Origin: Oceanicola granulosus HTCC2516
GTDB lineage: Bacteria; Pseudomonadota; Alphaproteobacteria; Rhodobacterales; Rhodobacteraceae
Length of the DNA: 64,000 nucleotides
NCBI RefSeq assembly: GCF_000153305.1
Contig: NZ_CH724107.1
Span: forward strand, 2,077,117-2,141,116
Direction: 5' to 3'
Position numbers and translations under genes: made by a program. Positions 18,802 to 26,970 of this stretch are shown one piece after another. Every line of letters starts with the position of its first letter. Position 1 is the stretch's first letter. The notes below the pieces were generated by a model. That model did no database searches. It was given only the letters and a program-made list of their open reading frames with translations, and was not told the DNA's origin.

Positions 18802-19312
18802 CCGGCCGCGCGACGTAGGGCGCGAGGCTCTGCAGGAAGCGGCGGATCGCCCCCGGCCCGTCGCCGGCAAGGAAGGCGCGCGCGCTCTCCGGCCGCCAGC
18901 CCGGCTCGGGCGCGAGCTGCGCGGCGAGGCGGGCGCGCTCGGCGGCGGCCTCCGGCGGGAGCGGCAGGCGGGCGGCCTGGTCGAGCAGCAGCGCGAGCTC
19001 GTGAATGCGGGCCATGTCGGCGAAGGCGGCCGCCATCGGCGCGGCGAGCGCGGGGCTGTCCTGCCAGCTCTGCCCGCCGAACATGCGCTCGGTCACGTAA
19101 GGCCCCGCGCCGTGGCAGGTGTAGCGGTTGCAGCCCGGAAAGCCCCGCGCGCCCTTGTCGGCGTGGATGGCGCAGCCCCCGCCCCGCGCGAGGTGCGGGC
19201 AGCCCATCCCGCCGGGCTTGTCGATGGCGAAGGACTCGCCGGCGTCGAACGGCAGCGCCATGCAGCAGAGCGCGGCGCAGCGGGAGCAGTCGGCGGTGAG
19301 ATCGAGGGCCAT
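18788..19312 (-). CDS. Cys-rich metal-binding-like protein downstream of chrR
   Basis: A 174-residue soluble protein with an N-terminal cysteine cluster, DCSRCAALCCMALPFDAGESFAIDKPGGMGCPHLARGGGCAIHADKGARGFPGCNRYTCHGAGPYV, followed by a helical region to about residue 170. The cluster resembles the N-terminal part of actinobacterial pentapeptide-repeat proteins (ADCxxCxGLCC...GFPGC..YxCxGAG), from memory; here the repeats are absent. A zinc or iron-sulfur site is likely but unproven. It begins 47 nt after chrR on the same strand, so it probably belongs to the rpoE-chrR operon. Confidence 0.8.
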   Translation of the reverse strand: MALDLTADCSRCAALCCMALPFDAGESFAIDKPGGMGCPHLARGGGCAIHADKGARGFPGCNRYTCHGAGPYVTERMFGGQSWQDSPALAAPMAAAFADMARIHELALLLDQAARLPLPPEAAAERARLAAQLAPEPGWRPESARAFLAGDGPGAIRRFLQSLAPYVARPVSEG

Positions 19313-19359
19313 GTGGGCTTGTCGCGCCTCGGCGGGCGGAGATGCAACCGGCGGGTCGG

Positions 19360-20013
19360 TCAAATCCCGAAGATCTGACCGGCGAGCCGGGGCACGAAGC
19401 TGTGGAAGCGCAGCCGGGCGTCGGTCGCGGCGAGGCAGATGCAGTCGCCGCCGGGATCGGCGACGGGCTGGTGGTCGACGTCCTCGTCGGCCAGCTCCAC
19501 GTCGCCCGGACCGAAGCGGCCGATCCCGTCGCTGAAGGCCCCGGCGAGGACGAGGGTGATTTCGGTCCCGGCATGGCCGTGGTCGGGCACGGCGGCCCCG
19601 GCGGCGATCGACAGCAGCCGCGCCGTCGCATGCTCGTCGCGGTAGAGGATCGCCTGCTTCACACCGCCGCCGAGCGGCCGCCAACGCACCGCATCGAGGC
19701 CGCCGCCGACGTAGCCGCGCACCGGCGCGGGCAGCACGTCTGCCGGAACGGGCGTGCGCGGCGTGGGCGCCGGCCCTTCGCTGCGCACCCGCGCCAGCGT
19801 GGCGGCGAGGGCACCGTCGGAAAGCACCTCGGCGTGGGTCTCCAGAAGAGCGCCGCCCAGCACGTCGAACGTCATCGACCGGGCCCGGCACTCGTCACAA
19901 AGCGACAGGTGCGCGGCGACGGCAATGGAGAACGCCTCGGGAAGCTCGCCGGTGGCGTAGGCCAGCAGCAGCGACTCGGTGAGGTGATGATTTATGCGTG
20001 CGGGGTCAGGCAT
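19360..20013 (-). CDS. chrR: ChrR family zinc anti-sigma factor
   Basis: ChrR holds RpoE inactive until singlet oxygen or organic peroxide triggers release. The 217-residue protein has the zinc-binding anti-sigma domain (about 1-85): His10 region, then H35-x3-C39-x2-C42 (AHLSLCDECRA). The C-terminal cupin-like domain (about 105-200) has VPDHGHAGTEITLVLAGAFSD with its histidine/glutamate metal ligands, the domain required for signal response in Rhodobacter. It starts 3 nt after the rpoE stop, in the standard rpoE-chrR order. The C-terminus FGI reaches the stop at 19360. Confidence 0.95.
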   Translation of the reverse strand: MPDPARINHHLTESLLLAYATGELPEAFSIAVAAHLSLCDECRARSMTFDVLGGALLETHAEVLSDGALAATLARVRSEGPAPTPRTPVPADVLPAPVRGYVGGGLDAVRWRPLGGGVKQAILYRDEHATARLLSIAAGAAVPDHGHAGTEITLVLAGAFSDGIGRFGPGDVELADEDVDHQPVADPGGDCICLAATDARLRFHSFVPRLAGQIFGI

Positions 20014-20016
20014 GGG

Positions 20017-20565
20017 TCACGACATATGATGGCGCAGCCGCTCGAGACCGAGCCGGATGCGGGACTTGATGGTGCCGAGCGGCAGCCCGGTCTCGTCGGC
20101 GATCTCGCGGTGGCTGAGGTCGCCGTAATAGGCTCGCTCGACCAGCACGCGCTGCTTCTCCGGCAGCCGGGTCAGCGCCGCGGCGAGGCGCTCGCTCTCC
20201 TGCTGCAGCGCCAGCGCGTCGGCCTGGTCGGCCTCGGCCTCGTGGCCCCAGGGCAGGTCATCGGGCTCGGGGCGGGCGCGCTTGCGCAGGATGTCGATGC
20301 GGCGGTTGCGGGCGATGGTGTAGACCCACGTGTTGACGCTCGCCTTCGCGGGATCAAACAGGTGCGCCTTGCGCCAGAGCGTCGCCATGACGTCCTGCGC
20401 CACTTCCTCGGCGAGGTCGGGCGCGGAGCCGGAGCGCATGAGGTAGGCTTTCACCCGCGGCGCGAAGTGCGCGAACAGCGCGGCAAAGGCGGATTCGTCT
20501 CGACGCTCGCTCAGGGCGCGCATCTCGTCGGCCCACAATGGCCGGTCGTCGCTCGTCTCGTTCAC
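20017..20565 (-). CDS. rpoE: RNA polymerase sigma factor RpoE (ECF11 type)
   Basis: The group-IV sigma factor of the singlet-oxygen response. The 182-residue form has region 2 (SAFAALFAHFAPRVKAYLMR, VAQDVMATLWRKAHLFDPAKASVNTWVYTIARNRRIDILRKR) and region 4 (ALTRLPEKQRVLVERAYYGDLSHREIADETGLPLGTIKSRIRLGLERLR). The GTG at 20565 is chosen because the promoter predicted at 20666-20695 starts transcripts near 20659, which leaves the ATGs at 20656-20661 without a leader; an ATG 14 codons inside is the other option. Partner ChrR follows by 3 nt. Confidence 0.93.
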   Translation of the reverse strand: MNETSDDRPLWADEMRALSERRDESAFAALFAHFAPRVKAYLMRSGSAPDLAEEVAQDVMATLWRKAHLFDPAKASVNTWVYTIARNRRIDILRKRARPEPDDLPWGHEAEADQADALALQQESERLAAALTRLPEKQRVLVERAYYGDLSHREIADETGLPLGTIKSRIRLGLERLRHHMS

Positions 20566-20665
20566 GTTGTTGTGCCCGTGCGTCCTCGCCCGTCCCGCCA
20601 GCAAGGCAGGGGGTACGGGGCCACGGTAGGCCAAGCCGGGGGAGGTGTCGAACGCCATCATGATC

Positions 20666-20695
20666 CCGTTACGACGCGTCGCGCGGGGCGGATCA
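20666..20695 (-). promoter_or_regulatory. RpoE-type promoter for rpoE-chrR
   Basis: On the minus strand TGATCC (20695-20690), an 18-nt spacer, and TAACGG (20671-20666). TGATCC is the -35 element I know for Rhodobacter RpoE, so this supports autoregulation. The transcription start would fall near 20659. Confidence 0.75.
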
Positions 20696-20729
20696 CTTCG
20701 CGGCCGCGCCGGGCTCCTCCGGCTCATTT

Positions 20730-20759
20730 GCATCCGCTTGTGTCCGGCCATCGTAACGA
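20730..20759 (+). promoter_or_regulatory. RpoE-type promoter for the FAD oxidoreductase operon
   Basis: GCATCC (20730-20735), an 18-nt spacer, TAACGA (20754-20759), then the gene start 31 nt later. The ATCC end, the spacing and TAACG equal those of the divergent rpoE promoter; the first two bases of the -35 differ from TGATCC. A matching pair on both sides suggests co-control by RpoE. Confidence 0.65.
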
Positions 20760-20790
20760 ATGGCAAACCTATCCAGGATAAGGACGCCCC

Positions 20791-22086
20791 ATGCCCTTCG
20801 AGACTGCCGCCGCTCCGCGCTCCATCGCCGTCATCGGGTCGGGCATCTCCGGCCTCGGCGCCGCCTACGCCCTCGCCGAGACCCACCGCGTCGTGCTGAT
20901 CGAGGCCGAGAGCCGGCTCGGCGGCCATGCCCGCACCCGGCGCGCCGGGCGGCGGGGCGATTTGACGGTCGATACCGGCTTCATCGTGTTCAACCGGCCC
21001 AACTACCCCAACCTCGTGCGCCTGTTCGAAGAGCTCGACGTGCCGACGCGTCCGTCCGACATGAGCTTCGGCGCGAGCTTCGACGAGGGCCGCTTCGAGT
21101 TCGGCCTCGCCGACCTGCCCACCCTCTTCGCCCAGCCGCGCAACCTGTTTCGCCCGAGCTACCTGCGCATGATCCGCGATCTTCTGCGCTTCAACAGGGA
21201 GGCGCTGGCGGCGGCCGACGAGGACGGGCTCACCGTCGGCGGCCTGCTGGAGAAGCTGCAGCTCGGCGCGTGGTTCCGCGACCGCTACCTGCTGCCAATC
21301 TCCGGCGCGATCTGGTCGACGGAGAAGTCGAAGATCCTCGATTTCCCCGCCCGCGCGATGATCGGCTTCTTCGACAACCACAACCTCCTGCAGAACACCG
21401 GCCAACACCAGTGGCACACGGTCGACGGCGGCTCGGTGGAATACGTCTCCCGCCTCGCCCGCCGGCTCGACGACCGGGGCGTCGAGATCCGCCTCGCGAC
21501 GCCGGTCGAGGGGGTGCGGCGCACGGCGCTGGGGGTCGAGGTGAAGGGCAAGGGCGGCGAGTGGGAGATGTTCGACGAGGTCGTCTTCGCCACCCACTCC
21601 GACGACAGCCTCGCGCTGCTGAGCGATGCGACCGCCACCGAGCAGAGCAACCTCGGCGCAATCCGCTACCAGCCCAACGACATCGTCCTGCACGGCGACC
21701 CGTCGGTCATGCCGCGCCGCCGCCGCGCCTGGTCGTCGTGGGTCTACACCGAGACGGCCGACGCGCCCTCGGACCGGATCGAACTGTCCTACTGGATGAA
21801 CTCGCTCCAGCGCTGGCTGGGCGACGAGAACGTCTTCGTCACGCTCAACCCCAACCGCGAGATCGACGAGCGCCTGATCTGGGACCGCGCCACGCTGCGC
21901 CACCCGGTGTTCGACACCGCCGCGCTCGATGCGCAGCAGCGGGTGCGCGCGATGAACGGGGCCAACCGGACGTGGTTCTGCGGGGCGTGGATGGCCAACG
22001 GCTTCCACGAGGACGGCCTCGCCTCCGGGCTGGCCGCCGCCGAGGGCATCGCGGCGCAGGACGCGCTGCTGCGGCTCGCGGGCTGA
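20791..22086 (+). CDS. FAD-dependent amine oxidase-like protein of the RpoE regulon
   Basis: A 431-residue flavoprotein with an N-terminal dinucleotide-binding motif (SIAVIGSGISGLGAAYALAETHRVVLIEAESRLGGHARTRR) and the second conserved segment TGFIVFNRPNYPNLVRLFEELDVP. The C-terminus has WFCGAWMANGFHEDGLASGLAAAEGIA, the FAD-binding end of the amine-oxidase superfamily. Homologues form operons with DUF1365 proteins and cyclopropane-fatty-acid-type methyltransferases under RpoE in Rhodobacter, and a furan-fatty-acid pathway has been proposed there (from memory). The predicted promoter at 20730-20759 fits that. AAGGAC precedes the ATG. Confidence 0.87.
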   Translation: MPFETAAAPRSIAVIGSGISGLGAAYALAETHRVVLIEAESRLGGHARTRRAGRRGDLTVDTGFIVFNRPNYPNLVRLFEELDVPTRPSDMSFGASFDEGRFEFGLADLPTLFAQPRNLFRPSYLRMIRDLLRFNREALAAADEDGLTVGGLLEKLQLGAWFRDRYLLPISGAIWSTEKSKILDFPARAMIGFFDNHNLLQNTGQHQWHTVDGGSVEYVSRLARRLDDRGVEIRLATPVEGVRRTALGVEVKGKGGEWEMFDEVVFATHSDDSLALLSDATATEQSNLGAIRYQPNDIVLHGDPSVMPRRRRAWSSWVYTETADAPSDRIELSYWMNSLQRWLGDENVFVTLNPNREIDERLIWDRATLRHPVFDTAALDAQQRVRAMNGANRTWFCGAWMANGFHEDGLASGLAAAEGIAAQDALLRLAG

Positions 22087-22838
22087 TGGCCGGCGTCGAG
22101 CATATCAGGGGCCAGACCTACCACGGCCGGCGCGGCGGCACTCGCAACGCCTTCCGCTACGCGGTCGACTACCTGCTGCTCGACGCCGAGGCCGACCTGC
22201 GCGGCCCGCGCCTGTTCTCGCGCAACCGCCGCAACCTCTTCGCCCTCTTCGACAGCGACCACGGCGGCCCGCCCGGCGACGGGCGCGGCGCGCCGTGGGT
22301 GCGCGAGGTGCTGGCCGCGCACGGGCTCGCGGCGCCGGCGCGCATCGAGCTGCTCGCCCAGCCGCGCGTGCTCGGGCATGTCTTCAACCCGGTCAGCTTC
22401 TGGCTCTGCCACGGTGCGGACGGCACGCTGCGCGCGGTGATCGCCGAGGTGACCAACACCTACGGCGACCGGCACAGCTACCTCTGCCACCGCGACGGCG
22501 CGGTGATCGGCTCGGAGGATCGGCTGAGCGCGAGGAAGCTGCTCCACGTCTCGCCGTTCCAGCCGGTGGCGGGGGAGTACACCTTCACCTTCCGCATCGA
22601 GCCGGAAGAGGTCGCGATCCACATCGACTACCGCAGCGGCAATGGCGGCCTCGTCGCCACCCTCACCGGCCCGCGCCGCCCGTTGACCGACGGGGCGATC
22701 CTGCGCACCGCGCTGCGCCGGCCGTTCGGGTCGCGTCGGGTTCTGGCGCTGATCCATTGGCAGGCGTTGAAGCTGTGGTGGAAGGGCGCGCGGTTCCGCG
22801 GCCGGCCGGCGGCCCCGATGGAGGAGGTCAGCCGCTAG
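22086..22838 (+). CDS. DUF1365 family protein
   Basis: A 250-residue protein with DUF1365 motifs: GQTYHGRRGGTRNAFRYAVDYLLLD, LFSRNRRNLFALFDSDHGG, LLAQPRVLGHVFNPVSFWLCHGADG, VIAEVTNTYGDRHSYL and KLLHVSPFQPVAGEYTF. The function is unknown; it is usually paired with an FAD oxidoreductase as here. Its ATG overlaps the upstream TGA by one base (TGATG), so the two are coupled. A third operon gene, common elsewhere, is absent: a terminator follows at 22893. Confidence 0.88.
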   Translation: MAGVEHIRGQTYHGRRGGTRNAFRYAVDYLLLDAEADLRGPRLFSRNRRNLFALFDSDHGGPPGDGRGAPWVREVLAAHGLAAPARIELLAQPRVLGHVFNPVSFWLCHGADGTLRAVIAEVTNTYGDRHSYLCHRDGAVIGSEDRLSARKLLHVSPFQPVAGEYTFTFRIEPEEVAIHIDYRSGNGGLVATLTGPRRPLTDGAILRTALRRPFGSRRVLALIHWQALKLWWKGARFRGRPAAPMEEVSR

Positions 22839-22849
22839 GGGCGCGGGAG

Positions 22850-22872
22850 GGCCGGGCTGAAGCCCGGCCTAC
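22850..22872. repeat. Dispersed intergenic palindrome, copy 2
   Basis: GGCCGGGCT, loop GA, AGCCCGGCC, then TAC: the exact reverse complement of the 23-nt unit at 19-41. It lies 11 nt after the DUF1365 stop. Confidence 0.75.
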
Positions 22873-22892
22873 TGGGGCAGGGTGGCAGACAT

Positions 22893-22921
22893 GGAAACGG
22901 GGGCCGATGGCCCCCGTTTCC
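22893..22921. terminator. Bidirectional hairpin between convergent genes
   Basis: GGAAACGGGGGCC, loop GAT, GGCCCCCGTTTCC: a perfect 13-bp stem with a 3-nt loop. It lies between the convergent DUF1365 (ends 22838) and DUF481 (ends 22957) genes. The GTTTCC end is only weakly U-rich, so it is a strong hairpin with a modest tail; termination in both directions is the likely role. Confidence 0.8.
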
Positions 22922-22956
22922 GATCCCGGGAATGCAAACTCTGGGATCAGTCGTTC

Positions 22957-23778
22957 CTAGTTGAACGAATAGACGAGGGAGACGCCGTAGGTATTGTCGG
23001 TGTCGTCCATGCCGCGCGCGGGCTCGGTGTGGTACTCGGTCTGCACGCTCGTGCGCAAAGCCAGCGCGTTGTTCATCGCGACGTTCAGCCCGAGGTCGTT
23101 GTAGACAACGGTGTCGGACTCGGAGGCGATGATGTCGGTGTCGTTGGTCAGCGAGATGCCGTTCGCGACCTCGGTGTAGTAGTTCGACGTGACGCTCAGC
23201 GCGGCCTCTTCGAAATCGCGGTCCACGGCGTCGGACAGTTCCGCGACACGGTAGCCCGGGCCGGCCTGCAGCGACCACTGGGTCGTCGCGGTGTTGACGA
23301 CGCGGTAGCCGGCGCCGAAGCCCAGGAAGGTGTCGTTCTCGAAGGAGGAGAACTCGTCGATCGAGCCTTGCAGCTTGGCGAAGCCGTAGAAGCGGGGTGT
23401 GAAGTCGCGGGTGTACTCGAGATCGTAGAGCAGGCTCTCCTCGACGGTCTCGCCCTCTTCCTCGCCGTACTGGTAGCTGAGGCCGAGCTCGTAGCCGTTG
23501 GTGCCGTCGAAATAGCCAAAGTTGGCGCCGACGCCGATGTCGGCGTTGTCGGTGTTGCCCGAAGCCGCGGAGGCCCGCAGGGCGACGGAGCCGTCGAAGC
23601 CGAGCTGGCGGCCTTCGTTGCCGAAGGTGGTGTCGCGCTCGAAGTCTTCCTCGATCTGCTCGGTCAGCGCCTCGTTCCGGTCCTCGACGGGCTGGCTGAA
23701 GATCGCGTCCTGTGCGGCCGCGGCGCTGGCGGTCATCGCCAGGATCGAGGCGGTGGCGAAGCGAAGAGTGAAGGTCAT
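22957..23778 (-). CDS. DUF481 outer-membrane protein
   Basis: A 273-residue exported protein: signal peptide MTFTLRFATASILAMTASAAAA, then a DUF481 (YdiY-like, salt-induced outer membrane protein) beta-barrel. Typical alternating strands appear (GFDGSVALRASAASGNTDNADIGVGANFGYF, GYELGLSYQYGEEEG, DLEYTRDFTPRFYGFAKLQGSID, GFGAGYRVVNTATTQWSLQAGPGYRVAEL) and the protein ends VSLVYSFN, a terminal aromatic as needed for Bam insertion. No ligand is known. It stands alone, convergent with DUF1365 and 234 nt from the fdhA stop. Confidence 0.9.
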   Translation of the reverse strand: MTFTLRFATASILAMTASAAAAQDAIFSQPVEDRNEALTEQIEEDFERDTTFGNEGRQLGFDGSVALRASAASGNTDNADIGVGANFGYFDGTNGYELGLSYQYGEEEGETVEESLLYDLEYTRDFTPRFYGFAKLQGSIDEFSSFENDTFLGFGAGYRVVNTATTQWSLQAGPGYRVAELSDAVDRDFEEAALSVTSNYYTEVANGISLTNDTDIIASESDTVVYNDLGLNVAMNNALALRTSVQTEYHTEPARGMDDTDNTYGVSLVYSFN

Positions 23779-24012
23779 GTCCTATCCCCCAGGTATCGGT
23801 TGTTCGTGGACCCGCGTCGCACTCGGTGCGGCGGACTGGACGAAGAACCCGGAGCAGACACCTCCGTTCCGCCCCCTGCTGCGGTGCGGCGGGGGCGGTG
23901 CAGGCTTGCCACATCCCGCGGATCGGCATCAGGAATATCAACGGTTTATCGCCATCACGGCGACGGCACGCGCCGCTGTCTACTTCGTGATGGAACCCGA
24001 CGCCGCGGCAGC

Positions 24013-26787
24013 CTACTCGGCCGCGAGCGCGCTGCCTTTCTCGATCCGGACGGCGGCGAATTTGAACTCGGGGATCTTGCCGTAGGGGTCGATGGCCGGG
24101 TTTGTCAGGACGTTGGCGGCCGCCTCGACATAGGCGAAGGGAACGAAGACCATGTCCGGCGCGACCGCCCGGTCCTCGCGGGCCATCAGCTCGATCGAGC
24201 CGCGCCGGGTGGTCAGCCGCACCATCTCGCCCGCCGCGACGCCGAGCTTGCGCAAGGTCGAGGGGTGGAGCGAGCAGTTGGCCTCCGGCTCCACCGCGTC
24301 GAGCACCTTGGAGCGGCGGGTCATCGAACCGGTGTGCCAGTGCTCGAGCTGCCGCCCGGTGGTCAGGATCATCGGATACTCCGCGTCCGGCGTCTCGTCG
24401 GGCGGGATGACGGCGGCGGGGGTGAATTTCGCCCGCCCGCCGGCGCGGGGGAAACCGTCGCCGAAGACGATGGGCTGGCCCGGGTCGTCGGGGCTGAGCG
24501 AGGGATAGGTGACGGCCTCGCCCTCGAGCCGCTCCCACGTGATGTTGGCGAGCGACTTCATCGTCCGCGCCATCTCGTCGAACACCTCGCTCGGGTGGCT
24601 GTAGCTCCAGTCGAGCCCGAGCCGCCGGGCGAGGTCGACGGTGATCGCCCAATCCTCGCGCGCCTCGCCGGGCGGCGGCAGCGCCGGGCGGCCCATCTGG
24701 ACCTGCCGGTTGGTGTTGGTGACGGTGCCGGTCTTCTCGGCGAAGGCCGAGGCCGGCAGGATAACGTCGGCGTAGTTCGCCGTTTCGGTGAGGAAGATGT
24801 CCTGCACGACGAGGTGCTCGAGCTTGGCAAGCGCGGCGCGGGCGTGGTCCACGTCCGGGTCCGACATCGCCGGGTTCTCGCCGAGGATGTACATCCCTGC
24901 GATTCGGTCGTCGTGCACCGCGTCCATGATCTCGGTGACGGTCAGCCCCTTCTCGGCGGAGAACTCCGCGCCGCCCCAGATCTCGGCGAAGGCCGAGCGG
25001 ACGCCGTCGTCGCCGACGGGCTGGTAGTCGGGCAGGAACATCGGGATCAGCCCGGCGTCGGAGGCGCCCTGGACGTTGTTCTGGCCCCTGAGGGGATGCA
25101 GCCCGGTGCCGGGGCGGCCGACATGGCCGCACATCAACGCCAGCGAGATCAGGCAGCGGGAGTTGTCGGTGCCGTGGATGTGCTGGCTGACGCCCATGCC
25201 CCAGAAGATCATGCCCCGCTCGGCGGTGGCGAAGGTGCGGGCGACGTCGCGGATCACCTCGGCGTCGATGCCGCAGATCCCCGCCATGTCCTCGGGCGCG
25301 AAGCCGGCGAGGTGGGCTTTCTCGGCCTCCCAGTTCTCGGTGTAGGCCTGGATGTACTGCTCGTCGTAGAGGCCCTCATCGACGATCACGTGCATGATCG
25401 CGTTGAGCAGCGACACGTCGGCCCCGGGGCGGAACTGGAGCATGTGCGAGGCGAACTTGCGCAGGCCGACGCCGCGGGGGTCCATGACGATGAGCTTGCC
25501 GCCGCGCTTGGCGAATTGCTTGAAATAGGTCGCGGCGACCGGGTGGTTCTCCACCGGGTTGGCGCCGATGATGATGGCGACGTCGGCGTGCTCGATCTGG
25601 TTGAAGGTCGCGGTCACCGCGCCCGAGCCGACGTTCTCCATCAGCGCCGCCACCGAGGAGGCGTGGCAGAGCCGGGTGCAGTGGTCGACGTTATTGTGTC
25701 CGAAGCCCTGCCGGATCAGCTTCTGGAACAGGTAGGCCTCCTCGTTGGTGCACTTGGCCGAGCCGAAGCCGGCGACCGCCGCGCCGCCCCGGGTCTCGCG
25801 CAGCCGCGCCAGTCCGCCGGCGGCGGCGTCGAGCGCCTCCTCCCAGCTCGCCTCGCGAAAATGGCTGAGCGGGTTCGCCGGGTCGACGTTCAGCCCCTTT
25901 GCCGGCGCGTCGTCGCGGCGGATCAGCGGCTTGGTCAGGCGGTGCGGGTGGTGGACGTAGTCGAAGCCGAAGCGGCCCTTGACGCAGAGCCGGCCCTCGT
26001 TGGCGGGGCCATCGATGCCGTCGACGTAGACGATCCGGTCGTCCTTGACCTTGAGCGACACCTGGCAGCCGACGCCGCAGAAGGGGCAGACGCTCTCGAC
26101 CTCGCGGTCGTAGTCCTGCGAGTCGCCCTCCTGCACCTCGTTCAGCACCGAGGCCGGCATCAGCGCGCCCGTCGGGCAGGCCTGCACGCACTCGCCGCAG
26201 GCGACGCAGGTCGAGTCGCCCATCGGGTCGTCGAGGTCGAAGACCGGGAAGGCCTGGTGGCCGCGCCCGGCCATGCCGATCACGTCGTTGACCTGCACCT
26301 CGCGGCAGGCGCGCACGCAGAGGCCGCACTGGATGCAGGCGTCGAGGTTGACGCGCATCGCGACGTGGCTGTCGTCGAGCAGCGGCACGTGATCGGCGTC
26401 CATCGCCGGGAACCGGCTCTCGGCGAGGCCCTGCGCGTCGGCCATCTCCCACAGGTGCGCCGAGCGGTCGTGGGCGGCGGGCTGTTCGGGCTGGTCGGCG
26501 AGCAGCAGCTCCATCACCAGCTTGCGCGTCTGCACCTCGCGGGCGCCGTCGGTGGTCACGGTCATGCCCTCGACGGGCGTGCGGATGCAGGAGGCGACCA
26601 GGTTGCGCTCGCCGTCGACGGCGACCATGCAGGCGCGGCAATTGCCGTCGGAGCGGTAGCCGGGCGCGTCCTTGTGGCAGAGGTGCGGAATGGTGGTGCC
26701 GACCCGCTTGGCGACCTGCCAGATGGTCTCGCCGGGGGCGGCGTCGACGGCGCGGCCGTCGAGGGTGAAGCTGATCGTCTCGGACAT
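24013..26787 (-). CDS. fdhA: Formate dehydrogenase alpha subunit (NAD-type, molybdopterin)
   Basis: A 924-residue molybdenum/tungsten oxidoreductase of the FdhF/FdsA type. N-terminal 2Fe-2S domain (about 1-85; IPHLCHKDAPGYRSDGNCRACMVAVDG), a His-Cys FeS segment (HLWEMA region), two 4Fe-4S motifs (CIQCGLCVRACREVQ and CVACGECVQACPTGAL), the molybdopterin-domain 4Fe-4S (CPFCGVGCQVSL), and NVDHCTRLCHASS with the active-site Cys of Cys-type enzymes. The C-terminal dinucleotide domain ends near ILTTGRQLEHWHTGSMTRRS. GGAGGAACGTGC precedes the ATG. No beta, gamma or chaperone (fdhD, fdsBG) gene lies next to it. Confidence 0.92.
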   Translation of the reverse strand: MSETISFTLDGRAVDAAPGETIWQVAKRVGTTIPHLCHKDAPGYRSDGNCRACMVAVDGERNLVASCIRTPVEGMTVTTDGAREVQTRKLVMELLLADQPEQPAAHDRSAHLWEMADAQGLAESRFPAMDADHVPLLDDSHVAMRVNLDACIQCGLCVRACREVQVNDVIGMAGRGHQAFPVFDLDDPMGDSTCVACGECVQACPTGALMPASVLNEVQEGDSQDYDREVESVCPFCGVGCQVSLKVKDDRIVYVDGIDGPANEGRLCVKGRFGFDYVHHPHRLTKPLIRRDDAPAKGLNVDPANPLSHFREASWEEALDAAAGGLARLRETRGGAAVAGFGSAKCTNEEAYLFQKLIRQGFGHNNVDHCTRLCHASSVAALMENVGSGAVTATFNQIEHADVAIIIGANPVENHPVAATYFKQFAKRGGKLIVMDPRGVGLRKFASHMLQFRPGADVSLLNAIMHVIVDEGLYDEQYIQAYTENWEAEKAHLAGFAPEDMAGICGIDAEVIRDVARTFATAERGMIFWGMGVSQHIHGTDNSRCLISLALMCGHVGRPGTGLHPLRGQNNVQGASDAGLIPMFLPDYQPVGDDGVRSAFAEIWGGAEFSAEKGLTVTEIMDAVHDDRIAGMYILGENPAMSDPDVDHARAALAKLEHLVVQDIFLTETANYADVILPASAFAEKTGTVTNTNRQVQMGRPALPPPGEAREDWAITVDLARRLGLDWSYSHPSEVFDEMARTMKSLANITWERLEGEAVTYPSLSPDDPGQPIVFGDGFPRAGGRAKFTPAAVIPPDETPDAEYPMILTTGRQLEHWHTGSMTRRSKVLDAVEPEANCSLHPSTLRKLGVAAGEMVRLTTRRGSIELMAREDRAVAPDMVFVPFAYVEAAANVLTNPAIDPYGKIPEFKFAAVRIEKGSALAAE

Positions 26788-26970
26788 GCACGTTCCTCCG
26801 CTCGCGCACAGCCTAGCCCGCCCGCCGCCGCGCCAAAAGTCCAGCCGCGACGGTGGCGGCGGGAAAAGCGGCGGCGGCGGTTTCCGATCGAAGCGCCTCG
26901 TCTCCCGCGCGGGCACGGACGTTGCGCCGCCGCCCGGCGCGGCATAAGCGAGGACAAAAGGGAGAGGCGG

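Noticed and set aside
20566-20661. Upstream ATG codons (MMAFDTSPG) as the rpoE start
   Set aside because: The predicted RpoE-type promoter would start transcripts at or just before these ATGs, leaving no ribosome site. The GTG at 20565 fits better.
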